A DNA stretch of 64,000 bases from Antedon mediterranea (Eukaryota > Echinodermata > Crinoidea > Comatulida > Antedonidae). The translations under genes and the position numbers were made by a program. Positions 30,761-41,225 of this stretch are shown in pieces (positions within the stretch are counted from its first letter, which is position 1; each line of letters begins with the position of its first letter). The stretch spans positions 1,387,922 to 1,451,921 of the forward strand of contig NC_092678.1 of NCBI RefSeq assembly GCF_964355755.1, in the 5' to 3' direction. The notes under the pieces are model-generated. The model was not told where the DNA came from. It ran no database searches and worked only from the letters and a program-made list of their open reading frames with translations.

Positions 30761-32908
30761 ATGGCGCTTAGTATTTTTGCTGTGATTAAGGCAATTCTAG
30801 CCAGAGCACTGTTCATTTCGGTCAGCATTCTGTGCGTTCGGTCGCTTGTTCAAGTTGAGCAGAACGTGTTATATTGGTTCATGTTGTCCACAGCAGTGTT
30901 ATCTTGTTTTGAAGCAGCCATAACTTTAACAACTAGAGAAGGTGGCGAGTGGAAATGGTAAGTTACCCTTCCCTACATTTTTATTTATTTAACTAATGTC
31001 CTTTTTGTCACTCGGATAGTTAAGAATTGCTTTAGAGAAAATCTGAGAGTTTATTTATCAAACCATGCAGTTCTTTTCATGGAATGAACTTTTAAGATTG
31101 AAAAAGAATATATACAAATATATGCTTAAATTTTGAAAACTGACTAAGCAAAATACATAGATAAATAAATCAGATGAGTTTTATCCGATCATTTAATAGT
31201 CCCATCTCTCTTCCGTAGAGTATAGTAGATATCAGTTGGGAGGTGTCACTATTCTAAAGCTCTATCCACACTATCAAACTAGTTTGACAAAAAAAGTGTG
31301 GTGTGCCCAAATGTAGTGATATAACATCATCATGTCCATATATGAGCACATCACTTTTTTTGACACATAAAGTTTGATAGTATAGACCGAGCTTTAGAGT
31401 TCTTCTTTAATGTCAGTAGTTTTAGAATTTTAAAAAATTTAACAAATAAATCAATTTCAAATTATGGTAGGCCTACACTATTAAATATATAGCTTGTAAT
31501 ATTTTATCCTGATTATGAATAATTCTTTCTGAATTAAAGGTTTTATCCGAGTTTTGCAATAGCGCTCATAAGCACAGTTCCTGCAATTTGGATTTTGGAA
31601 CTAGACATCATGGAAGCACATATTAAAGCTGCTGAGGAACTCGATTTGGACGAGTGTACTGATGAAGTATTGCATAGTGGCAATAATACTTATGTAGATC
31701 AGGTAGGCCTACATTAGTTACATTATGTAGTTAAAATAAAGGAGGCTTCTTGATACAGTATATCATTCAAACCAATATTTTTTACATATAATACCACTAT
31801 CTACAAATGGAGATTGACAACTGCTGGAATGAACTAAAGCATGATGTGTTTTTCCAATTCTTAAATGGGTCTTAAGCTCTACTCTCTCGTAGCAGCAGAA
31901 GTAACGTACAGTAGTTAGGTGTCTGGTGGGCTGACCTTACGGCTACCGTGGATCGCTATGACCTCTTATTCCCAGATATAGTTCACCGTGATGTGGACTA
32001 ATAAAAACTAATGAAAAGAAGTAATATACTGTACTTATGGGTTTTTACAGATTGTACAGACGCTGGATTTTACACCCGAGGAATGGTCATTGTTCCTGCA
32101 GCAAGTTCTTTTATTCGCGCTGATTCTGGGACGGTGGATGCTACCAAAAGGATCCATGACACGTGACCAGCTTTCCCAACTCCTATTGGTCTTCATCGGT
32201 ATCGCTGCAGACATTTTGGAGTTTTCTACAGAGAGCATGAAACTTCCAACCGTCAGATGCAACGAGGTGATGATTGTAACTATATTGAGTATCTGGACGT
32301 GGAGTCTACTGCAGTTCACGCTTGGCTTGACCGTGACAAAGTCTCGAAAGACGCGAGTAGCTGGCGTGACGGACCGACAGGAAAACAGGAATCAAGTGTG
32401 TGCAGATGGTGGATGGGGTTGCTGCGAAACAGAAACATGGGGAATAATGGTAACCATTGTCATGCAAGATGGACCGTTCTTCGTTATGAGAATGTACTTA
32501 ATCTTCCACGAGGACGTTATCAACCAGGGAATGATATTCTTTACATGCAAAAATCTGTTAGTTTTACTACTCCAGTTATACCGTCTGTTTGTGCTTTACT
32601 GGGAGAAGAAGCCGCCGGACTCACCGAATAGATTTGTTCGTGCTGTCCAGCGAACCCGCACGGTTTTGCTTAGTACTCAGAACATGAAACAGAATCGGCC
32701 CACCACCACGGATACTGAGATATTTTACCCTTCTGAGGAATATAAAACGCCAACTCATAAACAACTAGGTGATTCTATAATGACCGTTGTGGCGGAGGAA
32801 TTAGAAAAAAGTAGATCTTCTCATCAACTTGTCAGGTCACAAAATGATGAAACCTTAAACGAAACTGGCTGTTTTATTAACGGCAGCATAACGTCTGAGA
32901 GTTTGTAA
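30761..32908 (+). CDS. TMEM26-family multipass membrane protein 2
   Basis: Exons 30761-30957, 31540-31702 and 32051-32908, protein of 405 aa. The start ATG is the first in frame; the open frame extends about 100 bases upstream without another ATG. Intron positions and phases match paralog 1, including the Trp codon split after GGEWK. Shared motifs are LGRWMLPKG (146-154), TRDQLSQLLL (157-166), GIAADILEF, LLQFTLGLTVTKSRK and MQDGPFF. Membrane layout is the same, with an NNT sequon at the end of exon 2. The C-terminal tail is about 85 residues, much shorter than in paralog 1. Same-strand tandem duplicate; function of the family is unknown. Confidence 0.9.
31255..31396. mobile_element. Family-B MITE in TMEM26-like gene 2 intron
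   Basis: Compact, complete copy flanked by TA. Left end AAGCTCTATCCACACTATC, then 'aactagtttgacaaaaaaag', with the right end 'gatagtatagaccgagctt'. Confidence 0.85.
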
Positions 32909-33078
32909 AAGTAGAAATTATTTGCATATCAAGCATGCGCAGAAGAGTCACATATTCGGTTGACCCATCAGTTTTATTCTCTCAAATGTTCCCAAGTTTA
33001 CCATTTAGAACAAAACATTATTTTAAGCTTCTTTATTTTTAAACAGTTTTATTGTTTTGATTTTGTTTAAACCTGGCT

Positions 33079-33158
33079 AGGTCATCTCCATTTAGTAACA
33101 TTTCAGGTCACATTTCAGGTCACATTTCAGGTCACATTTCAGGTCACATTTCAGGTCA
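33079..33158. repeat. 12-bp repeat carrying AGGTCA half-sites
   Basis: Five copies of AGGTCACATTTC in tandem (AGGTCA at 33105, 33117, 33129, 33141, 33153), plus one isolated AGGTCA at 33079. AGGTCA is the nuclear receptor half-site; here the sites are direct repeats with 6-bp spacing. Located about 200 bp past the stop of TMEM26-like gene 2. Confidence 0.85.
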
Positions 33159-33227
33159 CATTTAAATGCTCATGTACTCACTGTTGTCTCAATTGTCTTG
33201 GAATGAAAGTGCTTGTTGTCTACCTGC

Positions 33228-33254
33228 GATCATCATCATCGTCATCATCATCAG
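33228..33254. repeat. CAT microsatellite
   Basis: Run of ATC/GTC triplets, followed by a 21-bp motif, 'tatagtttccgggtggtacc', present twice (about 33279-33321). Confidence 0.8.
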
Positions 33255-33861
33255 CCTAAAATAAAAATATTCATCGTATAGTTTCCGGGTGGTACCGTAT
33301 AGTTTCCGGGTGGTACCGTATATTATCAGGTTGTCTGGATACAACAATGTATATGTGCGTACATAATTTAGAGTCCATTACTCTTTCCATTTCAAATGTT
33401 TGTTTTACCATGTTCTGTTTTAGCCTACAATATCTTAAAATAAATATAACATGTTAACAAACTTAAAAAGTGTTTATTGGTGAATTAAAACGAAATCTAA
33501 AAATGAAAACTATATAATCACAACATATTTCATTTCTCTAGCTAGAACATTCACTAACACAAATTATTAATTTACATTCTCTAGGATAGAATAATCATTA
33601 TTAATTTACACATTAATTTGTTACCAGTATTTCACAAGATAAATAAACATAAACATAGCTAATTGTGGTAAACTTGATCGCAAATAGTATGGGCAATAGC
33701 GCCACCACCAGTATATAAAGTTTGTATTATACGGTGGCGCTATTGCTCCAAAACTCTTCCCATCATGCATTATGCAATGACGTTCCTACACAATTGTTAT
33801 TGTTTTTTACCACAAACGACTAAAGATGTCACAACACAATCACTAAAATGTAAAAGCTAAA

Positions 33862-33906
33862 AATGGTTATATCATGGACAAATATTTCTCCATGGTTATA
33901 TACAGT
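33862..33906. repeat. Family-C palindrome
   Basis: 'ttatatcatggacaaatatt' faces 'tctccatggttatata'. Similar ends occur at 34810 and 56646. Confidence 0.45.
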
Positions 33907-33965
33907 TGTATGCGTTATCATCATTTGGTTCCATCAATGCGTTCGTCGTTCAGTGCTTATTTTTT

Positions 33966-34116
33966 AACCCGGGTAAGTTGGTTGGGCACAGTTATACATT
34001 TGGTGGATAAGAACGAACTTACCCGGGTAAGAACCAACTTACCTGGGTAAGAACCAATTTACCCGGGTAAGAACCAACTTACCCGAGTAAGAACCAACTT
34101 ACCCGGGTATAAATAA
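33966..34116. repeat. Tandem repeat of 21 bp with CCCGGG
   Basis: Five copies of 'acttacccgggtaagaacca' plus an inverted relative at the left edge. Each unit contains the 14-bp palindrome TTACCCGGGTAA. Confidence 0.85.
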
Positions 34117-34809
34117 GTACGCCCGAATAGGTGTTTTGTTACGTATGTGAGTATACACTCTTCCAGAGTTTTTCTCTTTGTTATATACTTATGTGTTTAC
34201 TTAAAATGTAAGGTGTTTCTCTCGACAAAATTCTGGGCTCAACTACATGCTGTCTCGTCGTACGTTTTTTAGTCCCAGTTTTCTTTGTTTAATATTGAAG
34301 ATCATCTTCAAAAAATGACGACGAGTCTTCGTCAATTGCGTCGTCTGCTCGGAATATCCACGGTGCCCTTGAAAACTCTTTATAACTTAGTTTTTTATCA
34401 TCTGTAAAATAAGCATAATACATTTTTGAGATATAAGCATACTAAAAAAGTCTGTTATTGCCATATGATGGCGCACTTGCTATAAGTACCTTTTGTCAAA
34501 TGTATTAAAGTATGTTGTGTAGTGTGTATTTTGTGAACGACAAAGGTATTGTTTATGTACTTGCAATTATTATAAAATACATTATAGTAGACCTACATTT
34601 GTATGTTCTTACAACCCTATAAATCAAGATGTTTCGACTCTTTATTTTGGCAACAGAAAAAAGGCATATTTCTTTACCCCGAAACATTAAAGTAACTGTG
34701 ACAATTGTTGACAATGGTAAAGCCTCCATGGGTAAAGTGTTACTGCAGTAAATAAAGGTACTGCAGTATTTTACAAAACAATCTTTATTTTCTATCTACT
34801 TTGTTCATA

Positions 34810-34840
34810 TATGGAGTAATTACTCCATGGTTATACAGGG
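34810..34840. repeat. Family-C palindrome, short
   Basis: 'tggagtaattactcca' is palindromic and is followed by 'tggttatacagg'. Confidence 0.4.
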
Positions 34841-34946
34841 GTTAAGGCCCGTTGACACCCGGGGTTTTCCACCCACTGTTAACCGCAAGTTTCGGGTTCA
34901 CTTGTTCCGTTTCACGGAAAGAAAGACGATGCCGTTTTATACGTAC

Positions 34947-35253
34947 CATTTGAGTCTGCACTTCTAAATGCTCCTCTTGCGTCTTCCAGTGATGTATCGG
35001 TCGCCTCTGCCAACTCGAACAACGTAATCACGCCATCTTTGTTGGCATCGTAGGTACGGAATGGACTTGGTATGTCAATTGGGTTAAACTTCAGTTCATT
35101 TTCTTCTTGTTCTTCTTCTGTCGGTTTCTTTTCATGTTTATTACCCCCATGTTGTTTTTGTGACGGTAACCTTAAACTCTTACTCTCTGTCACAACACAT
35201 AAAAGTGAGAAGATACATACAATGGCAACAACGGCCACAGAAGTCGTCACTTT
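34947..35253 (-). CDS. Exon of EF-hand protein with signal sequence or membrane anchor
   Basis: Internal exon bounded by a polypyrimidine acceptor (CAG at 35256-35254) and the donor G|GTACGT below 34947. It encodes about 102 residues. A hydrophobic stretch (AVVAIVCIFSLLCVV) reads as a signal peptide core or anchor, then comes a Lys/Glu-rich linker, then a canonical EF-hand loop DANKDGVITLFE. A second EF hand begins with DSNG and is cut by the exon end. No ATG lies at the start of this exon, so a short upstream exon should carry the Met. I could not find the other exons. Exact family not recognised. Confidence 0.65.
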
Positions 35254-35319
35254 CTGAAAAAAAAGAGAACGAAAGTAATATTTAGTACATTATTACATTC
35301 TATCGTAGGGCCAACGCAA

Positions 35320-35342
35320 CCTCCCCCCCCCCCCCCTCCCCC
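35320..35342. repeat. Poly-C tract
   Basis: A run of about 15 C residues in the 5' flank or intron of the EF-hand exon; the complementary strand is a G run. Confidence 0.9.
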
Positions 35343-36146
35343 ACGTCACAAAACATTAAAACCATAACTTTCGGTTTAATCAACATTAGGCTTGTAATAT
35401 TACTAGTTTACATTGCAAACTTTACCAGACGTTTGCAAACTCTGAGTTTGTCATTGTTTGGGAAGTTCCTGCGAGTGTCTGGTTACTGGAGGCGATCAGT
35501 TTGTCCACTTGCCGAATCACATGACGGCATAGATTGTCAGTGATTGGTCAGTAAACTTGTTTGTCAAGAAGGTGCACACGGCCCAACTTCTTCAAACTAT
35601 CTTTCTTCGCAGCAAATTTGGAAAATATGTCTTGCTTGCTTGTTTTATACAATCCACTGTACAGTACAGATAACTGATTAATGAACAGATGGTTGACATG
35701 ACAAGGTTGGCTGGATGGAAATATTACTGCTACAAAGTGGCTTAAGTCTTGCCCTTTTTGATAAATATCCCCGATAAGTATTTAATACTTTTACTTTATT
35801 AAACCCCATTAAGTGAAAAACGTATCGGCGTTTATCTTGCAGACAATGACGTCACGGATTAGTTAATAGTGGGGTACTCAACCGAAATAGGTTCATTGAA
35901 AGAAATTCATAATCCCGAATAATAAACCTCTGACACTTTTAAGGATAATGAAAATAATAGATTATTGTTATCCTCTCACGCCTCGGATTAGGTTCGTCAA
36001 TTTCGAATAAATAATATAAAATCATATTATAAAGCTTTTATAATTGTGTTGTGTACTTCTTTCCTGGTTTGCTTTTTTTCTGATTTCTTACAATTTGATT
36101 ATTTGTGTTGGTAAATATCTGATTTCATGTTATCAGTCTCCCCTGC

Positions 36147-36285
36147 CGAATGCCTAGGGGGAAAGCTCCCCAAGTTACTGTTGATTGCTGAATGTCTTAA
36201 ATGCCTAGGGGGAAAGCTCCCCAAGTTACTGGTGATTGCTGAATATTATGAATGCAATAGGAGAAAGCTCCCCAAATCACTGTTT
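36147..36285. repeat. Tandem repeat of about 54 bp, 2.5 copies
   Basis: Units contain 'atgcctagggggaaagctcc' and 'ccaagttactg'; the third copy is decayed. Confidence 0.8.
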
Positions 36286-36818
36286 ATTTACTGTTGACAT
36301 TTTTGACTATTTATGATACAATAATATATACCTACCTAAAATGCCTGTCTGATCTCTGATCTGTATGTATGGTCTATGTTTATTTTATACTCATTTGAGT
36401 AATTATTTTTATTAACATTAGTAGTATTTCAAACTAAATGCCTATTATAGGCCTGTGTACTCTGGCAGTTGATGTATGAGAGCCAATTTTTGTAATTTAT
36501 AAGGGGCTATTTTCATTTTAAAAAAGAATGGCTTTGATCAGGGACGTTTTGAATTCCACTAACAATAGCTAGTAGGTAGGCCTACATTTATTTTATTATG
36601 TGGGCTACTCCGGGGGGCTACTGTGCCAGTGTATTGTTGGCTTCATCAGGTTAGTAGGCCTAAAACGAAATAAAACAAGGAGATATGAACATATTGTATT
36701 AATATTGTTATACAATCATTAAGGGCCTACTTGCTGTGATTGGCCCGGCTAATTGACAGGGTTATTATATTATTTGCTTTAACACGACCTCTTGTATTTT
36801 CACGATTTGCTTTGACCT

Positions 36819-36826
36819 ATATAATA
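36819..36826 (+). promoter_or_regulatory. Candidate TATA box
   Basis: TATATAAT lies about 130 bp upstream of the ATG at 36955, in a spot compatible with a start of transcription near 36850. Confidence 0.35.
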
Positions 36827-36954
36827 TAAACAAGGCAAATATCGCGCTGTGTTCTCTGTTCTCATTTCATACCCGGTGTATTCGAAGACGAATAACACCC
36901 ACTGAGAATATTGACTTAAAGACATTCTAAACAAATATTCACGACAGAAATAAG

Positions 36955-37098
36955 ATGCCAATCAAAAGTACCGAGTCCTCGGCACCAGGCAGATCTCGGC
37001 AGGGGCGACAGTACAACAAGGGCGGCCTAGCTGCAGAAATACCTGAATATACCTTATGTGACGAACACGTACATATTTCTGTACAATTAAATTATTAG
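36955..37098 (+). CDS. Small ORF or first exon, unknown
   Basis: ATG in the context AATAAGATGC opens 47 codons beginning MPIKSTESSAPGRSRQGRQY and rich in Gly, Arg and Gln. Composition is more protein-like than nearby DNA, and the frame follows a TATA-like element. A donor-like GTACAT at about 37069 could make it a first exon, but I found no partner. The 3' end runs into a family-A MITE, whose target duplication supplies the stop. Family unknown. Confidence 0.3.
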   Translation: MPIKSTESSAPGRSRQGRQYNKGGLAAEIPEYTLCDEHVHISVQLNY

Positions 37099-37227
37099 CT
37101 TGGTACGGTTTCACCGCAGCGCATGAACGTAAGCCGCAACGCAACTATCAAAAGCGGTAGATTATTCGACCTGTCGCTTGTGATTGGTCAATCGCTTGCG
37201 TCCTGGCGGTGGGAACCAAGCTTATAT
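37095..37227. mobile_element. Family-A MITE with TTA flanks
   Basis: GCTTGG and CCAAGC ends flanked by TTA on both sides. Inner arms ('aacgcaactatcaaaagcgg' and 'gtcgcttgtgattggtcaat') are diverged. Confidence 0.7.
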
Positions 37228-37979
37228 TGAATAATGCGATGATTTCACCCCGGTTCTCTTTGCTCCGAAACAGCCCATAAATATATTATATTGATGCAGT
37301 TTTACCAAATTTGAATATGATTTTAATATGTTTGATAATTTATGCAGCTTTTAAACCTCTGTAATTTGGACAAAGATGGGTGTGTCACCTATTGAGAGAC
37401 CTTCTCTCTCAGCGTAATTGTCGTAGTAGCTAATAATGTAACGAGTTTACCGTATAACTTATATAGGTATATTATAGCGTACGCAGTATAAATAGAAAAA
37501 TAAATATTGAGCGTTTGACAGGTCCCTGGTGACCGCAGAAAGTATTTGGTCAAAATTGTCATTAAAACATAATAGGTAACAGTTGAGTTTCTGCATAAAA
37601 TGCCCAGGCCCGTAACGTTGCAACCGGGAACAGCTTGTATCTTGTGAGAGCATAACCGAAATAAATAGTGTACAGTATTTCTGTTTATGATCTTCTATGT
37701 CAAATACAGTGAGTAGAGAACAATCTTACAGAAATATGCCTAGACATTGTAAGCCAAGTTGTCTTGCATAGTATATTATTGGGCAAAATCAGGCCAAGGT
37801 CTACACACTAGGCACACTTACACGAAAATACACACATAAAAAATTCATCCACAAAATTGTATTTCTTGTCTTACTCTAGCCTTAGGCCTATCTTATTTTG
37901 GGTTTTTCTGATATTCTTTAGACAAAATTAATGTACTACAGATTATTGGTTATGAAAAATGATAAAGTGACAGATGTGT

Positions 37980-38650
37980 TTCGCCTTGGTGCCAATCAAA
38001 GAACGGTATGTCACCAGGTCTCGCTGAGGTCAGAACAACCATTCTGTCTATCAGTAAACCACTCATCTTCATAAAATGATACATGCCTGGCATACCATTT
38101 GAACTTTAAAGCGAAATCTAATGTTGTCAAAATAAGCCAAATTGGGGATCTCTTATGCCCACGGTGATTTCTTCGTTCGTTCGATAAATCCCTGTTCACA
38201 TGGTGCCAAAGATCAGACTACATTGTCTACAATAATTACCCTCATTTACATAAAATGATACATGCCTTTAGCATACCATTTGTACCTTTTAAAGATCTGT
38301 CTACACTATCAAACTATTTTCACTAAAAAAAGCGTGATATGCCTAAATATGGTAGTGATATGACAACATCATGTCCATATATTTGTTGTCAAATAAAATG
38401 TAATAGTGTAGACAGAGCTTAAAGGGAGTCTTATCCCCTTTGATTCCTTCGTTGAGAAAAACCCTGCCCTGCTCCCCAGTTTAAAGGTACTATTATTTTC
38501 ACTCCGTACTCATCCCCATAAACTGTACAGCATCCGTTTGAACTTTAAAGGAAATCTCGTTACAGAAAAAAAAAATAGGCCACATGGATATCTCTTATGC
38601 CCTCTGATTTCTTCACCCAGTAAACGTCTTCCTAACTTCCCAGTTACTAA
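37980..38650. repeat. Local triplicated segment
   Basis: Three related stretches carry 'cataaaatgatacatgcc' or 'gtttgaactttaaaggaaat' and 'ggatatctcttatgccctc' variants. A family-B MITE sits between the second and third. Confidence 0.55.
38288..38421. mobile_element. Family-B MITE, complete but short
   Basis: Ends 'agatctgtctacactatc' and 'aatagtgtagacagagctt', core 'gatatgacaacatcatgtcc'. Confidence 0.8.
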
Positions 38651-38667
38651 AAAGGTACTAATGTTAA

Positions 38668-38790
38668 CCTCTGTCAACACTATCAGACTTTATGTGATAA
38701 AAAACGTGATGTACGTGCCCATATATGGACATGATGATGTCATATCACTACCTTATTTAAGCATATCACTACCATATTAGGCATGCCCTA
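38668..38790. mobile_element. Family-B MITE, right end lost
   Basis: Left end 'cctctgtcaacactatcag', then 'gacatgatgatgtcatatca' and 'catatcactaccatat'. Confidence 0.65.
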
Positions 38791-40930
38791 GTGGGGAAAT
38801 CAAGCTTTAATTTTTTACATTTAATAAAAATGATTTTACATTCGTTTACCTAGAAAATCAGTACAGGAACACCAATTCAACAGCAGTATATTATAAACAA
38901 ATTTGTCAATCGAAAACTAAAAGCCACCAGAGTAATAGAACGCACCTGTGTTTGATTACTGTGTATATAGTTTTATGCTATTTATGTTGCAGACGACCCA
39001 GCCTCTAAATTGTCCAATTATAGGGATTCCTTTACCGATGACATATTTTGGAACATAAATCTAAACTGTCTTCATAAATTGTTTTATTTATAATAAATGA
39101 AGTGGTGTAGCTGTTTTTATGATAATGAAATATTTAAGTGCTAGATAGTTTATGGCGATAAAATGACTACAATTTAATTGGCAAAACTTAGGCGATAAAT
39201 AAAGATTTAAACGTACGTATACAAATTAAATCTATGCACAATGAAACGAAACATTGCAGGTTCTATGTCCTCTGAGGCATATTATCATTGTTTACCTGCA
39301 TTTCATGAGATTGAGAACCACAATTAGGCCTAAACCAACTAGTGTATTCTATTTCATTTGAGGAATACTGCTCTTGATAAACCTGACGTCATTGTATAGA
39401 TATGTGGGTTGTTTTTCTAACTAAATGAAGATTTCATGAATTACAATAAGCCTAACTACATAATATTTAAACGGAAGTTTTTAAGAGCAGTCAATTAAAT
39501 GGTTTAGCATCGTTCATTCAACTTTTAAACCGTCTACTTTTTGTTCAATAACAATGGAGCCGTAAAACAACCTCTGGCAATGTTCCCAAGCTAGATAAAA
39601 TACACAAATGGTCATTGAAAAAGAAGGCATTTGGGCCCAGCATCGCATTCCCTTGGGTGTATACGAATCTGTGATAAGGCTCATACATTTAAAGTAGGGC
39701 CAAACACCTCGTAGTAGAACAGAAGAGAAAGCAGGCTTATTCTATTTTTTTTTAAATAGGTTTCTGAAAAGTTAAGAGAACTTGTATTAGGCTCGTAATA
39801 GAATAGTAAAGTACGTTCGTTATTTTAAATTATACTATAGACAGCAATGAATGCAGTCTAATTTTATTTAAAAAAAACGTTAATAATATCAAGTCGTAGC
39901 AAAAACATAGTTAAGATCATAATATAGGGATACGGTTGTTATTTTTTGAACATTAATGCATCAGGACCATTTCAGATAGATAATTATAATTTCACTCCTT
40001 AGGACAATAAAAGCATATTGATCAAAACGTCGAGTAACTCAACAGTTCTTTTCAGAACTAATATACCGTAAACTTTATATCAACACTATCACTATATCTA
40101 CATAAGTTAGTCGTTTAAAAAAAATCAAAAGAACAGGTTAAAAAGAAGTTCGCAAAGTTCTGGACACTGAAAGAGTGGCAATTAAGTACCGGACACCTCA
40201 GGAAACAGGATGTCCATGCTAGTTGATAGTTTCAAATCTAGATAGGCCTGGAATTAAAAGATAGGTTGTTGTTTTTAGAAGGTTGGATATCTCATGCACT
40301 TTTTTGGCACACTCAAGTTTCAATAATAGTTGTTTAAAAAACTTACCATTTCAGCAGTTAAATCCTACGTTCCTTTAGGCCTATCCTGTTATATATCCAC
40401 CACAACAATATGAAACCGCTGATAATTCCTTTATAAAGCTATAATTGTGTTGTAAGAAAATTCCTCAATAGTTTTTATCGTTGACAATGACCCCCTTCCG
40501 ACTCCATCGAACTCTTAACCAAAACAATTACTAAACTTTTACTTTTACTGTGTTCAATAGAGCATTACATTTAGCAAGTGGTGGCGCTATTTAAATTAAA
40601 ATAGGCTACTGATTTCTGTCTTTCACAATTTAATATACAAAACTAAATTATAAACTTGAATTAAAAACAAAAATTAAACAAAACATTGTGACTCCTTACT
40701 TGCATTTATTTTTTGTTCATATCGGGGATAAAACCACACCTTAAAGAAATGATTAGAGATGATTTTCGGCTATTTTTTCAACATTTCTAGATAAAACGCC
40801 ATTTAAAAAAAAAATTCAATTTATGTTTTCTTTTGTTAATAAGTTTTCAATTTAGTTGTTTTGTTCATCTATTATAATGTTGTTTTTACTTTACCGCCAT
40901 AATTTCGACAACCGCTTAATTATTTTTTCG
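38791..40930. other. Gene-poor AT-rich region
   Basis: No coding exon, RNA gene or tandem repeat that I can support. Confidence 0.5.
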
Positions 40931-40934
40931 TTTA

Positions 40935-41225
40935 TTTCGTGATCACTTTTACACAGAGATATTAAGAACTGGATCACCTGAAACACCTATACGTACGTAT
41001 AAGACTAAACAATATATTCCTACCAGACCTACCGCCGCCATTTATTTTGTAATTTATTTCGCGATCACTTTTACACAGTTTAATAAACGTAAACAAAACT
41101 AACTTTGCATGAGATATGACTACTTGTTTACCTATTTATTACCCATATTCCAGAGATATTAAAAACTGGGTCACCTGAAAAAAATATAGGATTACTAAAC
41201 AGTATATTTCTAGGACTTATATTAC
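40935..41225. repeat. Local direct duplication
   Basis: Two copies share 'gatcacttttacacag', then 'agatattaa(g/a)aactgg(a/g)tcacctga' and 'aaacagtatatttctag' variants. Confidence 0.7.

Noticed and set aside
32257-32631. 124-codon plus-strand frame
   Set aside because: Out-of-frame shadow of TMEM26-like gene 2 exon 3.
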